NCBI RefSeq assembly: GCF_009870125.1
Contig: NC_046683.1
Location: 54,451,869-54,515,868 of the forward strand
Origin: Drosophila pseudoobscura
Lineage: Eukaryota > Arthropoda > Insecta > Diptera > Drosophilidae
DNA: 64,000 bases
Reading direction: 5' to 3'
Part shown: one piece after another, positions 34,566 to 45,630 of the stretch
Layout: each line of letters starts with the position of its first letter
Numbering within the stretch: the stretch's first letter is position 1
Position numbers and translations under genes: made by a program
Notes under the pieces: model-generated
Database searches by the model: none
What the model was told of the DNA's origin: nothing
The model's input: the letters and a program-made list of their open reading frames with translations, nothing else

Positions 34566-37500
34566 ATGGCCCCAGCGAAAAAAACGCGAGAAAGACAATG
34601 CAGATGGCGCTGGCGCTGCGGCAAATGGCATTAACGGCGGATCGAACGCGGCTCATGGCCATGGAAATGGAGCAGATGGAACAAATGCTACGTTGGCAGC
34701 GCCAACGACCACGGGGACGGCAGCGGCAGAGGCCAACGGGAAGCTCAATGGACACCAACAAGAGCAGGAACTCTTTTTGCAAGCATTTGAAAGTGAGTAG
34801 AAGTGGAGATTGAAGATTGGAGCGCCAGACAGACAAACAAATAATGAATGGTTAATGCTGCTGATTTTCAGAGCCCACGCAAATCTATCGGTATCTACGC
34901 AACCGCCATGAGACAAACGTAAGTGGAGACCATCTAACACAACATAACATCTCCCAGACAGCGCGAGACGGCACATGCATTACATGTTCTCTTCTTGTTT
35001 TCCTTGGTGCAGCCCATATTCCTGAATCGAACGCTCTGCTATATGAAGGAGCGAATGTCGCGCACCAACAAGAAGCGGGCCACCTTCCAGATCAACTCCA
35101 TGCTGGAGAGCATAATCCAAAAATCCGAAGCCGTAACACAAAACTACCTGCACGTTATCTACGACTCGCTACACGAGAAGATCAAATCATCGGACAGCGA
35201 TGAGCTGCTGCAGGAGCAACTGCTCTGCGAAGCCGGTGAGTCGGTTTGTGTTGTGACCACGCTGTACAAGATCACGCGGAGCAAGCGCAAGGACAGCACG
35301 CTGGACTTTCAGGAGCTGCTCAGCAAGAGTTCGCAGATCGTGTACAATCCGAAGGATCGCATTGGCGAGCATGCCACCATCAGCATACCTCTGCAGGCCA
35401 TGCGACCGATGGGTGAGCAGCATACGCTCTACAAGCTGCTCTTTAGGATCAAGGTTCTGTCGTCGCCCGCCACCACGTGCAATGATGAGAATGCAGGTAA
35501 AAACAGGATTAGTAGAGAGAAAAAACCTCTGTCCGAGACTGAGATTCGTCCTCCCGACGTCCTTTCCCATCCCATAGAAACCCCATCGAACAAGCGATCG
35601 CGTCCCAATGAGAAGATGTACGGCTCTGAGCTGATATTGTATGAAAAGTCGAGTGGATTCATCACCGAGGGCGAATACGAGGCCATGCTCCAGCCGTTAA
35701 ACTCGTCGAGCATCAAGTCCTTCTCACCAAAGAAATGCACCTGGGAGACGATGCCCGATAGCTACATTCCACTCTCGCTCACCTACGATGTCTACCAACA
35801 GAGTCCGATGCTGAAATTCCATCTGACGCTGTCCAACGAGCAGCTGCCAGAGACAATATCGGCACGGGAACTCCAGCGCTATGTCCATCATCTGGACGCC
35901 GTTGCCGATGCGGTCAATCACAATAACAATCATTTCAATAATAACAATAACTGCAGTGGTGGCAGCAACCTCAAGAATAATGGCATTTGCAAGACAACGC
36001 CCCCCGAACACATCCAGATCGTATACAATTTCATGTACAGCAACAATACGCGCCAGCAGACTGAATACACGCAGGAGCTGAACTGTCCCTGGTGCGGTCT
36101 GGACTGTCTGCGTCTGTACGCCCTGCTGAAGCATCTGAAGCTATGCCATGCCCGGTTCAACTTCACCTACCAGCCCGCAGGCAGTGGTGCGCGCATCGAT
36201 GTCACCATTAATGATGCGTACGATGGATCGTACGCTGGATCCCCCTACGATCTGGCCGGGCCATCGGGCTCGTCGTTTGCCCGCACCTGCGGCCCTGTTC
36301 GGCGCACTTCGGTGACCAGCCTAATGGTGTGCCGGCCCAGGAGGCAGAAGGCGAGCCTGGATGAGTTCCTGGAGCTAGATGAGGACGATATCAGTAACCA
36401 GCGTTCGTACATAACAGGTCACAACAGGTAAGGCATACAGCGCACTGGACAAGTATCAGGCAAGATGTGATAATTGTGAAAATAATGCTTTAAAGGCTAT
36501 ACCATCATACGGAGACCTGTCTGCCCGTGCATCCCAAGGAGCTGGACATTGACTCGGAGGGCGAGAGTGATCCGCTGTGGCTGCGCCAGAAGACCATACA
36601 GATGATTGACGAGTTCTCCGACGTCAACGAGGGGGAGAAGGAGCTGATGAAGATATGGAATCTGCATGTGATGCGTCACGGATTCGTGGGCAACTGCCAG
36701 CTGCCATTGGCCTGCGAAATGTTCCTCGATGCCAAGGGCCATGAGATCGTGCGCAAGAATCTCTATCGCAACTTCATCCTGCACATGTGCTCCCTCTTCG
36801 ACTATGGACTCATCTCGAACGAGCACGTATACAAGACGGTGCAGAAGCTGCAGGGTCTGCTCAGCAAATATACGGCCGGGCAAGAGCTAATGCAGCGCCA
36901 GCATAAAGCCCAGCTCGAGTACTGGCTGGACGTGGGAATGCACAAGAAGCAGGAGGACCTCAAGGCCCACAAGTCCCCACAGAAGATGTCCGCACTGTCC
37001 TCTAGTACAGACAGACCAACTACCTCCTCCAACAGTGCAGCGGCGGCTGCCAGCAGCAGCTCGAATGCAGCTATGCAGCCGCCCAAGCGAATGCCGGCTC
37101 ATCTGAAGCGGGCCAGTGCCGCGGCTGCTGCGGCCGCTGCTGCTGCAGCAGCTTCCGGCCAGGACAATGGATCTGCCAACAATAGCAAGAATGTGGCCAA
37201 AAAGTCCGCCGATCAGCCGCTTGCCACATTGCCCAATACACGGGAACGGCGCTCCGACCCCAGTCTGAAACGCAGCGGTACTCGGTTGAGCACTGGAGCT
37301 GCTGCTGCCACCTCTGCGGCTGCCACATCGAAGCGCAAATTGAGCCCCAAAGGTAAGTACTACCCACGGACATCTGACATCCGACATCCGCCATTCGCCA
37401 TCCGACGTCCATAGAGTGTGGCATTCAATGGCATTTCATCTCGATCTCATCGTCATTTTGCTTGGTCTCAAAATGCAACATTCTCACCGTAGAAGTGAGG

Positions 37501-38423
37501 CACATCATGTGACATGTGTACATATATCCATTGTTGGGGGAATCACTAGCAGATGCATATCCCCATATCCATCCTCCATCCATCCATCCATCTATCGTGT
37601 CATGAGCTCTCACAAAAAATGAACAAAATTCCAAATTTCTATCCAAAATTTATACATATCTGACGACGACGGTCTACGTCGATCGTCTCTCTTTCTCTTT
37701 GTTTTGTTTTGTTTTTTTTTATCTGTGTTTCTGTTTCTTGTGCGTTTTGGATGTATTTTTCGCTCTCTCTCTCTGAATGTGAACCATGCCGATCGATCCG
37801 ATAGATGTGGAGCAAGCGGCGGCGGCGGATGATGCGCCCGAAGTGATTGCTCCTCACAATGACAACGCGTGGGTCGATGTGGGTATTGAAGATGAAGATG
37901 AGGATGAGGATAATGATGAGGATGAGGATAATGATGATGCTGATGTTGAAATTGATGTCGAGATCAATGGAATTGCCCTGCCAGTTGATGTTGATGACTG
38001 CGTAGGCAATTTGTAGTAATAACTGACCATTAATTAATGAACATTTCTCACCAAACAAAAACAAAATCAAACATCACCTCTTCAGATAATACAGCGCAGA
38101 GGAAGCGTCAGCGGTACAGCGAAGGCAGCAGCAGCAGCAACAGCAACACCGGAGGAGCAGCAGGAGGAGGAGCAGCAGCAGGAGGAGGAGGAGGAGGAGA
38201 GACCGGAACGAGTCGCAACAAAAGCAATAATAATAGCCACCAAACACTGCCAGCACCAACCAGCAACAGCAAGAAACGCTTAGTTGCGCGATCCCGCTCG
38301 ACCTCAGAGAGAACCAGCAAGTCCTCATCCACAGGAGCAGGATCTGGAGCAGCATCAGGTGGAGGAGGAGCAGGAGTGCGTACCAGGCTCTCAGTGCCGC
38401 TGGCCAAATACGAGAAGCGCTGA
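34566..38423 (+). CDS. Su(z)12: Su(z)12, core subunit of Polycomb repressive complex 2 (apparent frameshift in exon 1)
   Basis: Exons: 34566-34792, 34872-34918, 35013-35496, 35578-36427, 36496-37352 and 38086-38423. From exon 2 onward the joins are in frame (phases 0, 1, 2, 1). Exon 1 starts MAPAKK, then a run of seven A (34578-34584) shifts the frame; the frame needed to continue (KKREKD... to LFLQAFE) requires one A fewer, and the 227-base exon is one base too long for phase 1. Without the shift the protein would be about 933 residues. Visible domains: the C2H2 finger CPWCGLDCLRLYALLKHLKLCH and the C-terminal VEFS box (EFSDVNEGEKELMKIWNLHV, HGFVGNCQ, FLDAKGHEIVRKNLYRN) that contacts E(z). 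It stimulates H3K27 methylation and nucleosome binding. The tail is rich in Ser, Gly and Ala repeats. Confidence 0.93.
37805..38016 (+). CDS. Su(z)12: possible alternative last exon of Su(z)12 with acidic tail
   Basis: Inside the last Su(z)12 intron an acceptor (ATCCGATAG, ending 37804) opens 212 bases that continue exon 5 in the correct phase (G plus AT gives Asp, as with the usual exon 6) and run 69 codons to TAG at 38014. The product is strongly acidic (GIEDEDEDEDNDEDEDNDDA) with an Ala run and a hydrophobic end (INGIALPVDVDDCVGNL). It would replace the basic Ser/Gly-rich C-terminus. An ATG at 37786 also opens this frame, so a small nested gene is another reading. I recall that melanogaster Su(z)12 has two C-terminal isoforms, which fits. 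Confidence 0.6.
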
Positions 38424-38533
38424 CGCAAGCAAAGACGCTGCTGCTGCTGCTGCTCCTCCACCACATCGACAGCCCAAAACTGACTAAAGCATCGCATCGT
38501 ATTGCTGCTTACCTTACCATACACATATAGTAT
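38424..38533 (+). other. Su(z)12 3' flank
   Basis: Short CTG repeats right after the stop (38438-38454), then AT-rich sequence. A poly(A) signal AATAAA occurs at 39313-39318, which would give a roughly 0.9-kb 3' UTR. Confidence 0.5.
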
Positions 38534-38753
38534 ATATAGTATATTGTTTTTGACAGGCACTTCTACCATTATCGCTGTAGCTCTTTATATTGTGTTAAAT
38601 TCTAATCAACGCCTTATGTTGGACCATTGTTTTAAAGCCTTTTGCATATAGTATATTGTTTTTGACAGGCACTTTTTCATTATCGCTGTAGTTCTTTATA
38701 TTGTGTTAAATTCTAATCAATGCCTTATGTTGGGCCTTTGTTTTAAAGCCTTT
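38534..38753. repeat. direct tandem duplication of about 110 bp
   Basis: Unit 1 (38534-38643) and unit 2 (38646-38753) share ATATAGTATATTG, TTTTTGACAGGCACTT, ATTATCGCTGTAG, GTGTTAAATTCTAATCAA and GCCTTATGTTGG in the same order with few substitutions and a small indel. It lies in the Su(z)12 3' UTR or flank. Confidence 0.9.
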
Positions 38754-40978
38754 CCACGGTTTAAACAGCATTTTTTTTTTAATGTCAACCTAAGCTTAAA
38801 GTTATAAGTCCTTGCTGGAATGCGAGCAATTTCGCACGAGTCTTGGCAGAACAGCGTATCATTTGCATACATTTTTTGATGGCAATGAACACCGTACAAT
38901 GATCTGATAATTGTGCTTAAATGATAATTTATGATTGTCTTTCGTGGCAATTACTTAATAGACCACAGAGACATTCAAACATACATACGTATACAGGGCT
39001 GAGGGCAACCCATTCAACAATCAATTGAACAACTAATGAACCATTCGTAGACCTAAGAGTAAGGAAATGCTGCTGCCGTGGGAAAATGTAAATCAGCTTT
39101 TAATTGTATGAAAAGGACAAAAATGTATCAATTGTAATTAGCAAAGAGTATATGCAAAAAAATATATATTTACGGCATAAGCGCGAGTCTATTTTAAAAG
39201 CAAAAACGTGCGTTTTTTGAGCGAGCAATTCCAAAACTAATGAAACGCCAATACGCTATATCATACACCTACACCTACACCTACATTTACTATACACATC
39301 CGTACGTACATAAATAAAATTCACTTCAAACCCACACTCAAAGAAAAAGCAAACCAAAATGGATCTATTTGTACAGAGCATTGGGCTTGTCCTTGCTTCC
39401 ATTGCCCTCAGATTTGAAAAGTGCAAAAGAGAATGCCCGAGAATGCAAAAACAAAATGCACGCAGTGCGGGTTATTGATTCGTGATTGGATATGATTGTT
39501 CAGAGCTTGGCGATCCTCAGCTCGTTCCAAAACCACTTGCAGATATTGATATTTGCTTTGGCCGCTGACTTGCCTCCTATATTCTGATTCTGATTTTGAT
39601 AGACTTGCCTTTGAAAATAAACCCAAAACTGATGCAGAAACTAAGAAAAACGATGTATGTATGACAGCTCCATGTTTTGTGCTTTGCGTAAGATTACCAT
39701 CTTATCCTAGTGGATTATTGATGCCAGGGATGATGTGGATAGCCCTGCCTAAACTTCACAGTTCGCTGTTCGATCCACTAGAAACCAGAAATCCACTATT
39801 ATACCTTCGGCTTTGCAGATCGAATTTGGCTAGAGCCCTAGAGACCCTATCACAGCTCTACTCAAGCTATACTCGATCACTACGAATCCTGCCTTCAGTC
39901 AGATTCGGATCACCCTGAATCACTGAAAACCAAGTGCAAACATTCGTCTTCTTCTGCCCGATACTCGAAGAATATTTGTGGTGAAAGTGGATCCCAGAAG
40001 GAAGCGTCCCCATAAAGTATATATATTCTTGATCAGCCTAGACGATATAGCCATGTTTGTCTGTCTTAAAGACTATAACAGCTAGAGCAACCAAATTTTG
40101 TGTGTAGGCTCCTGGAATATCACACTGAATCAGCAGATGGCTGAATCTGCGCCATCTTCCTCGTGCAGTGTGCGGCCCCCGTCGGAGGAGAGCGGTTGTT
40201 GTTGGTTTAAGATGGAAGAGAGGGAGAGACGGATCAAATATTCTAGAATTCTGATCGAATAGGTCATTAGGTGGGTAAGGTGGGTAAGGTGACAAGTGCC
40301 AGCAAAATTGAGAGATCGATCCCTCCCCCCCGTTGGAAAGCAAGAGAGCAGAAGGAGAAGCAATAAGCCAGCAAATTTGTGTGTTGCTTTCTCATTCTCT
40401 TCACCAGAAAATCCAATGGAGACTGAGCGAGAAAAGAGAACCGAATCGATTCGGTTGCCTGCTCTAATTGAGGTTCTTATGCTCGGCCTATAATCCAATA
40501 TCCCTGTACCACTTTGTATGTGAGCGAGGATAGGATACCTAGCTCTTTAAGATCTGATTGGTTACATTTTTCCTCGATCATTATCTTACCAATCCTTCCT
40601 GCATGCAAGCGACCGGTTGGTCATACAGCAGCGCCCCTCAGTCGGTTGGGCTTTGGCTTAATGTCTCATGGGGCACTTGATATAATATTTAACATAACAT
40701 AATACAGAGCTCTGTTCTCTGCTTAATTCGAAATTCGAAAAGTGAGCCATCCCTGAGCCTCAGCGCATTGTCTCCCTTCTCTGGGAATGGCCTTTCGGGC
40801 AATTCCATTGATGTTTTATAAGTAGATATAATTGTTTATTAATGACATTTGAAAGCAATTGCCGAAAAGAAAACAAGTTCTTCATATTGTTGGGGTGTTC
40901 CGTTGCCGAACCTTAAATTTCTCGCCTGAACTTAACTAATAGATGATCCGATGATCGATGATCGGTGATTGAATCTTT
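38754..40978. other. spacer between Su(z)12 and Rpn1
   Basis: Convergent intergenic region. It holds the Su(z)12 poly(A) signal at 39313-39318, a degenerate transposon-like fragment (39958-40196) and the Rpn1 poly(A) signal (TTTATT, 40835-40840, minus strand). No exon recognised. Confidence 0.5.
39958..40196. mobile_element. degenerate, internally deleted copy of the 12.6-kb repeat family
   Basis: Shares CCCGATACTC, TTTGTGGTGAAAGTGGAT, CCCCATAAAGTATATATATT and TTCTTGATCAGC with the element at 12634-13715, then skips most of the (GTCY)n and internal blocks and ends near CGGAGGAGAGC. The right inverted end is not recognisable. Confidence 0.7.
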
Positions 40979-43795
40979 CTATTTGACAAAATTGGGATTC
41001 TTTTTCAGTATGACGAATCCCTCCATGACCGGCGTCAGGGCCAGATACTCGTCGGTGGCCAGCTCGGCCCGCTCGCCGATGGCCAGCAGGACGGGCGTTG
41101 TGTGCGTTTGGAAGCCAGTGATGGTCTTCGGCTTGCCAGCCTGTCCGACCACATCGATGGCAATGCCCACGCGCACAGGGACCTGCAGCTGGTTGAGCTC
41201 CTCGTCGAAGGTGATCAGCATGCGGGCCTGCATGGCCGGGACCAAAGTGTAAAGCAGATAGTGGGAGCGATTGAGGATCAGGTTCTTCACATCCAGCAGC
41301 GAGACCAGCGTGGCCATCAGTCCGGCAACTGCCATGGGGTTCATCAGCTGGCGATCGCTGTGGTAGGGACTCAGCGAGAGGGTGCCCTTGCCCAAATGGG
41401 TCAGGCTCTGGGCAATGCGCACCATAAACAGATTGCTGGGATCCTTCGAGTGATACTGGGCCAGCTGGCGCAGCATGGAGGCCAGTCGGGCATTGTTGGT
41501 GCCGGCTCCCACGAGACCCATGGCGAAAATGGCATTGTGTGCCACCTCCGCATCGCTGTCGTGCGAGAACTTGCTCAGCGTATCCAGGATGTTCAGCTTG
41601 GGATTGGAGGCGGATATCAGGCCCAGGGCCAAAGGCACGGAGCGCCTAATGGCCGGCTCGCAGTAGCGCAACAGGTTGCCAAACGAGCGGTAGGCCATCT
41701 CGGCGCCAATGTCCTCTCCCATGGCAATCAAGGCAATGCCAAGAACGGCAATCGCTTGTGTGGCCGACAGATCCTTCTCGCGCTCCTTATCTTTCTCCTT
41801 CTCCTTTTCCTTGTCCTGCTAAAATGGGAACTCACAAAATAGTTAGAAATAGTTACAGATAAAGAATGAAGGAGCTACCTTATCCTTGCCCTTGTCCTTC
41901 TTGCTCTTCTCCTTCTCGTCGTCGGCGCTGACAGTCTCATAGTGATCGGAGCAGATGTGCAGCAGCTGCTGGATCTTCAAAACATTGCCAGTGCCGGCAT
42001 AGGCACAAATGTCCACCATGGTGGTCGCCATACTGCGATAGGGCTCCTCTAGAACCTCCAGCGTCATCATCACCGCTTCGGTGGACTTTTGACGACCCAG
42101 ATAGAGGAGACCCAGGCCCAAGAACAGGAATCTTGTGTAGGTATCCTTGAGATCGGACTTGGTCAACCCCATGATGGTCTGCAGCAGGATCTCGGTGATC
42201 TCTGAATTGCAGGAACCCACACTGATCAGACCCAGCGACAGAGCCGTGATGCCGAGTATCTCCACGCTGGCGGAGGTCTTGTTGCTGCCAAACGAGAACA
42301 CCGTCTTGAGGGTGTCGATCACAATGGAGCGATTGGAGCCGGCATAGGCGATGCCCAGGCCCAGGATAGCGCCCACACGCATGCAATTGTTCTGGTTCTC
42401 AATGTAGTCCGAGAGCAGGGCATGGGCCGGATCGACCTCGTTGCGAATGCCGCAATTAACGATGCCGCAGGCCAGCAGGGCACCCGACTTAATGTTGTCA
42501 TCCGTGGAATACAGATACTTGTCGATCATGGTTAGACCGCCATCGACATCCCAGAGCAGGATCAGACCCAGGGAGGCGGTGGCCGATAGCATGCCGTGCT
42601 CCTTGTTCTTGTACAGCCACTTATTGCCATCCTCGGACAGCAGCTTGTCCACACCGAAGCCCGCGTTGACGAAGCCATTGACAAAGCTGGCGGCCAGATT
42701 CTGCTTGGCCGAGTCCACCTGAATGGAGGCGAAACGCGATCGCGAGTTGTCCAGATGCGACTTGTAAATATCCTCCGGTGTCTTGGGCTCCATGATGTCC
42801 AGCTCACGGGCCAGATTGAGGAAGTGCTTGTTCAAATTCGCATTCGACATGATCTCCATGAGGTCATCGTAGTCCTGCACCGACTCGTCCAGCTCCAGGC
42901 AGATTTGCTGGCGGGCCAGCATGAAGGCCAACTGTTTCTGCATGCCCGGCTCCTTGGGCTCTTTGAAGATCTCCCCAATCTTGTCCATGTCATTCAGCAT
43001 CAGGGCCAGCCGCATGGCCTGGGTATGCTGCGTGAACTTGCGCGACAGCTGCAGGGCCGTCTCCAGTATGATGGTGTTGTCCGGCTCGGGGACATACGGA
43101 TAGCAGGACTGCAGGTACAAACAGACACGGGGATAGGCCGACTCGTCCACATACTCGCTGAGCAAATGCAGATGATCGATTTCGATCAGCAAGTCACAGG
43201 CATCCGCCTCAGCATTGTGCTCCATGTTGTAGGGAATAATCTGCTTGACCAGCTCAATCAGCTGGGTGCGGAAGTCGCCCGTCGTGTCGTGATAGTGGGC
43301 GGATATCTCACCGGACAGATGGCGCACATACTCGTGGCCCCACTCGCCGATCTTTTGCTTACGATCGCACAGGAACCTGTAGGCCAGACAATCCTTGCCA
43401 CTGCCCATGGTCATCGAGAGCACCGATATAATGTCGGCGCACAGCTGCCGCGTCTGCTCGTCGGGCATCTGTTTATAGACGGTCTTCATCGTCTCGTAGT
43501 GGGGGCGCATGAACTTCAGGGGTTTGGGCACCGAAGTCATCGATGTGGTGGAGGCACGTATCAACTTAGCCATCATTTCCAGCGCTGGCTGGTACAACTT
43601 TATGTCGTTCTCCTGCAGACGCAGCACGAGCATCTCCAGTTCCTCCTGCAGCTGCTGATCCTCGTCCGACAGCTCGGGCTGCTCCTTATCGTCTTTCTTT
43701 GCTTTGTCATCGCTGGAATCTCCCTGTTTCGCCTTCAAATCCTTGGGATCGGCAACTGCCGGCTCCTTCTGCTCCTGCTTAATCTCACCCGTCAT
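40979..43795 (-). CDS. Rpn1: 26S proteasome regulatory subunit RPN1 (PSMD2)
   Basis: Exon 1 (43795-41879, 639 codons) and exon 2 (41818-40979) join in phase 0 to give 918 residues, against 908 for human PSMD2. A charged N-terminal part with [20 protein letters not shown] precedes the conserved body ([35 protein letters not shown]). The central proteasome/cyclosome repeats include [40 protein letters not shown] and [17 protein letters not shown] Lys/Glu/Asp-rich linker is split by the single intron (KDKGKDK, then [16 protein letters not shown]). RPN1 is a base subunit of the 19S particle that docks ubiquitin receptors and the deubiquitinase Ubp6/USP14. Divergent from Mtr3. Confidence 0.97.
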
Positions 43796-44457
43796 GTTTC
43801 AACTACGAATATTTCTACGACTTTCGTTTGAGAACCTTGTTTAATTTTTGATTTTGCAGTAAATGCGGCGTTCACTTTTCGTTCCTCTTTTTTATCTTTT
43901 TTTTTCCTTGTTTCTGAATTACACAGCGCTTTTTGGTACAGTGTGACCGCAGACTTATCGATCAAATATACCGTCCTATCGTCATAAATATACCGAAACA
44001 TTTGAAAAATATACCGTAAATATACTGACAAATTAAATTTCTATTTAACATATTCCTCATTTTTGATATTCCGTGGAATATTAATAGATAGATACCCGAT
44101 TCAAAGAGAGCGTAAAAGAGAGCCTTCACCGATTTGAAGAGAGCAAAAAGAGCCAATAACCGTTTGAAGAAAGTCGATACTATCGACTGGATGCGAGTGG
44201 TGCGCGCCAAATAGAAATTGTTTGATAGTGAATGAGCGAAAAGCATTTAAATGCAATCTATTGGAATAATTGATTTAAATCGTTTGCTTGAAATGACTAT
44301 GGAAACCATCAATATAGGCAAACATCGATAGGCAGCCATATTCCGTAGTGTTGGGTAAACAAAATCTGCAATCTTTTTTCAACACTTAAGCTCTGATTTC
44401 AAACACGTTTCCATTTGTTATTAATGAATTAAGTTAAATATATCCAAGAAAAACAAA
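43796..44457. promoter_or_regulatory. divergent Rpn1/Mtr3 promoter region
   Basis: For Rpn1 (minus strand): motif 1 in perfect form (CGGTCACACTG on the minus strand, 43939-43949), a DRE-like TTATCGATC (43954-43962) and several motif-6 elements (AAATATACC) at 43965-44025, inside a copy of the dispersed repeat (to about 44093). For Mtr3 (plus strand): CATCGATAG at 44324-44332, about 130 bases before the ATG. Confidence 0.6.
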
Positions 44458-45517
44458 ATGTTGAGGGTAACACAAACAAAAAACGCCCTGCTGGATGGGG
44501 CCACAATAGCAGAAGATCTATACACAACACCAAAGGACTGCGAAGAGGGCTTCGAGAGCCTCGAGTTGCCGGGCAAGAACCCAAAAAAACTGAGCCCACG
44601 TTCAACATGCAAGTGTCTAATTAAATATTAAATGAAGTTGTTTATATTGACCATCCATGTGTTTTTATGCAGTCCTTCGTGCTGGAGTTCTGACAACAGT
44701 TCGGGGCTCCGCTTACATGGAATATGGCAACACAAAAGTCATGGCCATTGTGGCGCCTCCACACGAGATGATGCGCGCCACCGCCCGCCGCATGAACATG
44801 GGCGTCATCAATTGCTTTGTGAACTTTGCGGCCTTTGCCACCGGGGAGCTGGAGTCGGTGCCGGAGCGCGAAAAGCACCTGGGCAGCATGTTGTCCAAGG
44901 CCCTGGAGCCAGTTGTCTGCCGCACAGAGTTCCTCAACTTCCAGCTGGACATCCGAGTGCTGATACTGGACGACGACGGCTGCCTGCTCAGCACGGCCAT
45001 CAACTGCTGCGGCGTGGCCCTGGTTGAGTGCGGCATCTCCACCTATGACCTGGTCACGGCCTCCACGGCGTGCATTTATCGCGACAATGTGTTCCTCAAC
45101 CCCACTGCTAAGGAGGAGGAGCTGCTGCGTAAGCATCGGGGAGGCCACGCGCTGGCAGGCAGTGAAAACAGCAGCAGTACCTCAACCGGCGCTCCCCAAG
45201 AGCACGGCCTTATCACCACTGCCAGCATGGACACCTTTGATCAGCTGGCCCAGTGCCAGCAGTGTGGCTATCTCAGTCCCGGCACTTATGTAAAACTGCT
45301 CGACTACACCCTCGCCATCAACAAGTCGCTGCGGCAGATAATACGTCGCGTCCTCACGGCACGCATCAAGGAGCAGCACGAGCTCGATGTCCGCGAGAAG
45401 GCCGAGAGCGCCCTGGAAGACCAGCGTTTGGCGGAGATCATTGAGAGACTCGGGCGGCAGGGCTTGGATGAGTTTATCCAATCCACCATCAAGGAAGATC
45501 CATTTGTCAAGAGATAA
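44458..45517 (+). CDS. Mtr3: exosome core subunit MTR3 (EXOSC6), RNase PH-like
   Basis: Exon 1 (44458-44608) and exon 2 (44673-45517) give 331 residues. The intron (64 bases) has a GC donor (GCAAGT) and normal CAG acceptor; phase 1 joins ...SPRST to FLRAGVLTT. An RNase PH fold is visible: FLRAGVLTTVRGSAYMEYGN, TKVMAIVAPP, the NCFVNFAAFATGE strand, LDIRVLILDDDGCLLSTAIN and the family-typical STYDLV...FLNPTAKEEEL. Like other animal exosome ring subunits it is expected to be catalytically dead and to form the six-subunit barrel through which RNA threads to Dis3 or Rrp6. It is longer than human EXOSC6 (272), with a Ser-rich insert after residue 230 and a charged C-terminal helix. Poly(A) signal AATAAA at 45529-45534. 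Convergent with Prp3. Confidence 0.92.
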
Positions 45518-45528
45518 AGTTTCCCCCA

Positions 45529-45534
45529 AATAAA
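45529..45534 (+). terminator. Mtr3 poly(A) signal
   Basis: AATAAA 12 bases after the Mtr3 stop; the two convergent stop codons of Mtr3 and Prp3 are only 113 bases apart, so the transcripts' 3' ends are very close or overlap. Confidence 0.7.
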
Positions 45535-45630
45535 TATTGCTCCCACGATCAATATAACTTGTTCTCCAAATTGAAATGTTTACTTTTCAAGCTAAAAATA
45601 GGCCGAAATGCTTTAAAACGCTACTTTGTC

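Noticed and set aside
37786-37804. Independent ATG start for a nested acidic protein in the Su(z)12 intron
   Set aside because: Possible, but the phase-matched acceptor at 37804 makes an alternative Su(z)12 exon the better reading.
42596-43831. 411-codon plus-strand open frame
   Set aside because: It is exactly antisense to Rpn1 exon 1; the length follows from the codon bias of Rpn1 and the product ([20 protein letters not shown]...) has no family resemblance.
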